A stretch of DNA of 64,000 nucleotides from Bacteroidota bacterium (lineage in GTDB: Bacteria; Bacteroidota; Bacteroidia; Chitinophagales; Chitinophagaceae), in NCBI GenBank assembly GCA_030706685.1, contig JAUZOA010000004.1:62001-126000 (forward strand), written 5' to 3'. This document shows positions 63,711-64,000 of this stretch, one piece after another; positions within the stretch are counted from its first letter, which is position 1; each line of letters begins with the position of its first letter. The notes beneath the pieces were generated by a model that had not been told where the DNA came from, made no database searches, and saw only the letters and a program-made list of their open reading frames with translations. The translations under genes were made by a program, and so were the position numbers.

Positions 63711-63776
63711 CAAAACTATTGACAGGGTTGATCCTGTATCAATGATAACCGTTAGCCGGGGATATGATGCTGGTCA
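63711..63776 (-). promoter_or_regulatory. Tandem CRP/FNR-type sites and -7 box for the 63658 gene
   Basis: TGATGCTGGTCA (63765-63776) is 52.5 bp from an exact minus-strand box TAGTTTTG (63718 down to 63711). A one-mismatch copy, TGATAACCGTTA (63743-63754), stands at the 30.5-bp position. This is the same arrangement as at 14673-14738. Confidence 0.7.
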
Positions 63777-63901
63777 AAGGCTTCCTTACATTCCCGGGTA
63801 AATCAATATTAAACCCGGTTCCACTATCGTTTTGCCGGATAAACGTCGCCCGGCTGATACGACGGGCTATGAAAAACTTACCCGTCTCTCTTTAAAAAGG
63901 C

Positions 63902-63923
63902 GGAGCCGGAAACATCCGGCTCC
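63902..63923 (-). terminator. Rho-independent terminator on the minus strand
   Basis: GGAGCCGGA (63902-63910) and TCCGGCTCC (63915-63923) form a perfect 9-bp stem with a 4-nt loop; read on the minus strand it is followed by CCTTTTT. It probably ends a minus-strand gene that lies beyond the right edge. Of 63659-64000, only this and the promoter above can be supported. Confidence 0.75.
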
Positions 63924-64000
63924 ACGATACGGTAGTTTTTGTGTCCTCTTGTATACACTATTATCTACTTTTATCTTTCGGGGATTGGGATAACTCCTGC

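Overview
The window is chromosomal DNA of a Bacteroidota bacterium, most likely class Chitinophagia (Chitinophagaceae-like). Pointers are the plant-polysaccharide hydrolase cluster, PorT-like beta-barrel proteins, short AT-rich leaders, and many promoters with the Bacteroidota-type -7 element TAnnTTTG. No rRNA, tRNA, CRISPR array, insertion sequence or prophage was seen.

Region A (1-12.9 kb) is a single-direction pectin operon. It holds a 5'-truncated oligogalacturonide-lyase-like propeller protein, a GH28, a large multidomain GH2, a CE12-type SGNH acetylesterase, a second GH2, an (alpha/alpha)6-barrel glycosidase of uncertain family, and a GH105 unsaturated-rhamnogalacturonyl hydrolase. All the complete ones start with secretion or lipoprotein signals, so this looks like the periplasmic/surface part of a homogalacturonan/rhamnogalacturonan-I utilisation locus whose SusCD pair lies outside the window.

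Region B (12.9-63.8 kb) is a long stress and cell-envelope island on both strands. It contains four tandem-domain universal stress proteins, DUF1003 and DUF457 membrane proteins, a baeRF protein, a flavin-binding PNPOx-like protein, Hsp20, an alpha-glucan-phosphorylase homologue without the PLP lysine, and PfkB. Its transport genes are TolC/MacA/MacB, two MlaEFD-type (MCE) sets, a DrrAB-type ABC exporter, a LolA-like/FtsX/FtsX/ATPase/beta-barrel module, a P2-type and an MgtA-type ATPase, a Na/Pi cotransporter and an AI-2E transporter. Further genes are CHAD, dodecin, DUF2267, thioredoxin, OsmC, nitroreductase, PEBP, erythromycin-esterase-like, DUF892, dienelactone hydrolase, phosphoribosyltransferase, BON and NUDIX.

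The main discovery is that most transcription units of region B are preceded by a 12-bp palindrome TGAY-N4-RTCA (a CRP/FNR-family type operator). It sits at one of two fixed distances from a TAnnTTTG-like -7 box: site centre to box start is 29.5-30.5 bp, or 51.5-52.5 bp, two helical turns further. Three promoters carry both positions. The pectin operon shows no such promoter. The island therefore reads as one coordinated regulon under a CRP/FNR-like factor not encoded here. Its gene list closely parallels the mycobacterial DosR dormancy/hypoxia regulon (USPs, Hsp20, PfkB, nitroreductase, P-type ATPase, erythromycin-esterase and phosphoribosyltransferase/dienelactone-hydrolase proteins), which suggests a Bacteroidota low-oxygen/redox survival programme. 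A second unusual structure is a 209-bp array of nineteen 11-bp units next to the OsmC promoter.
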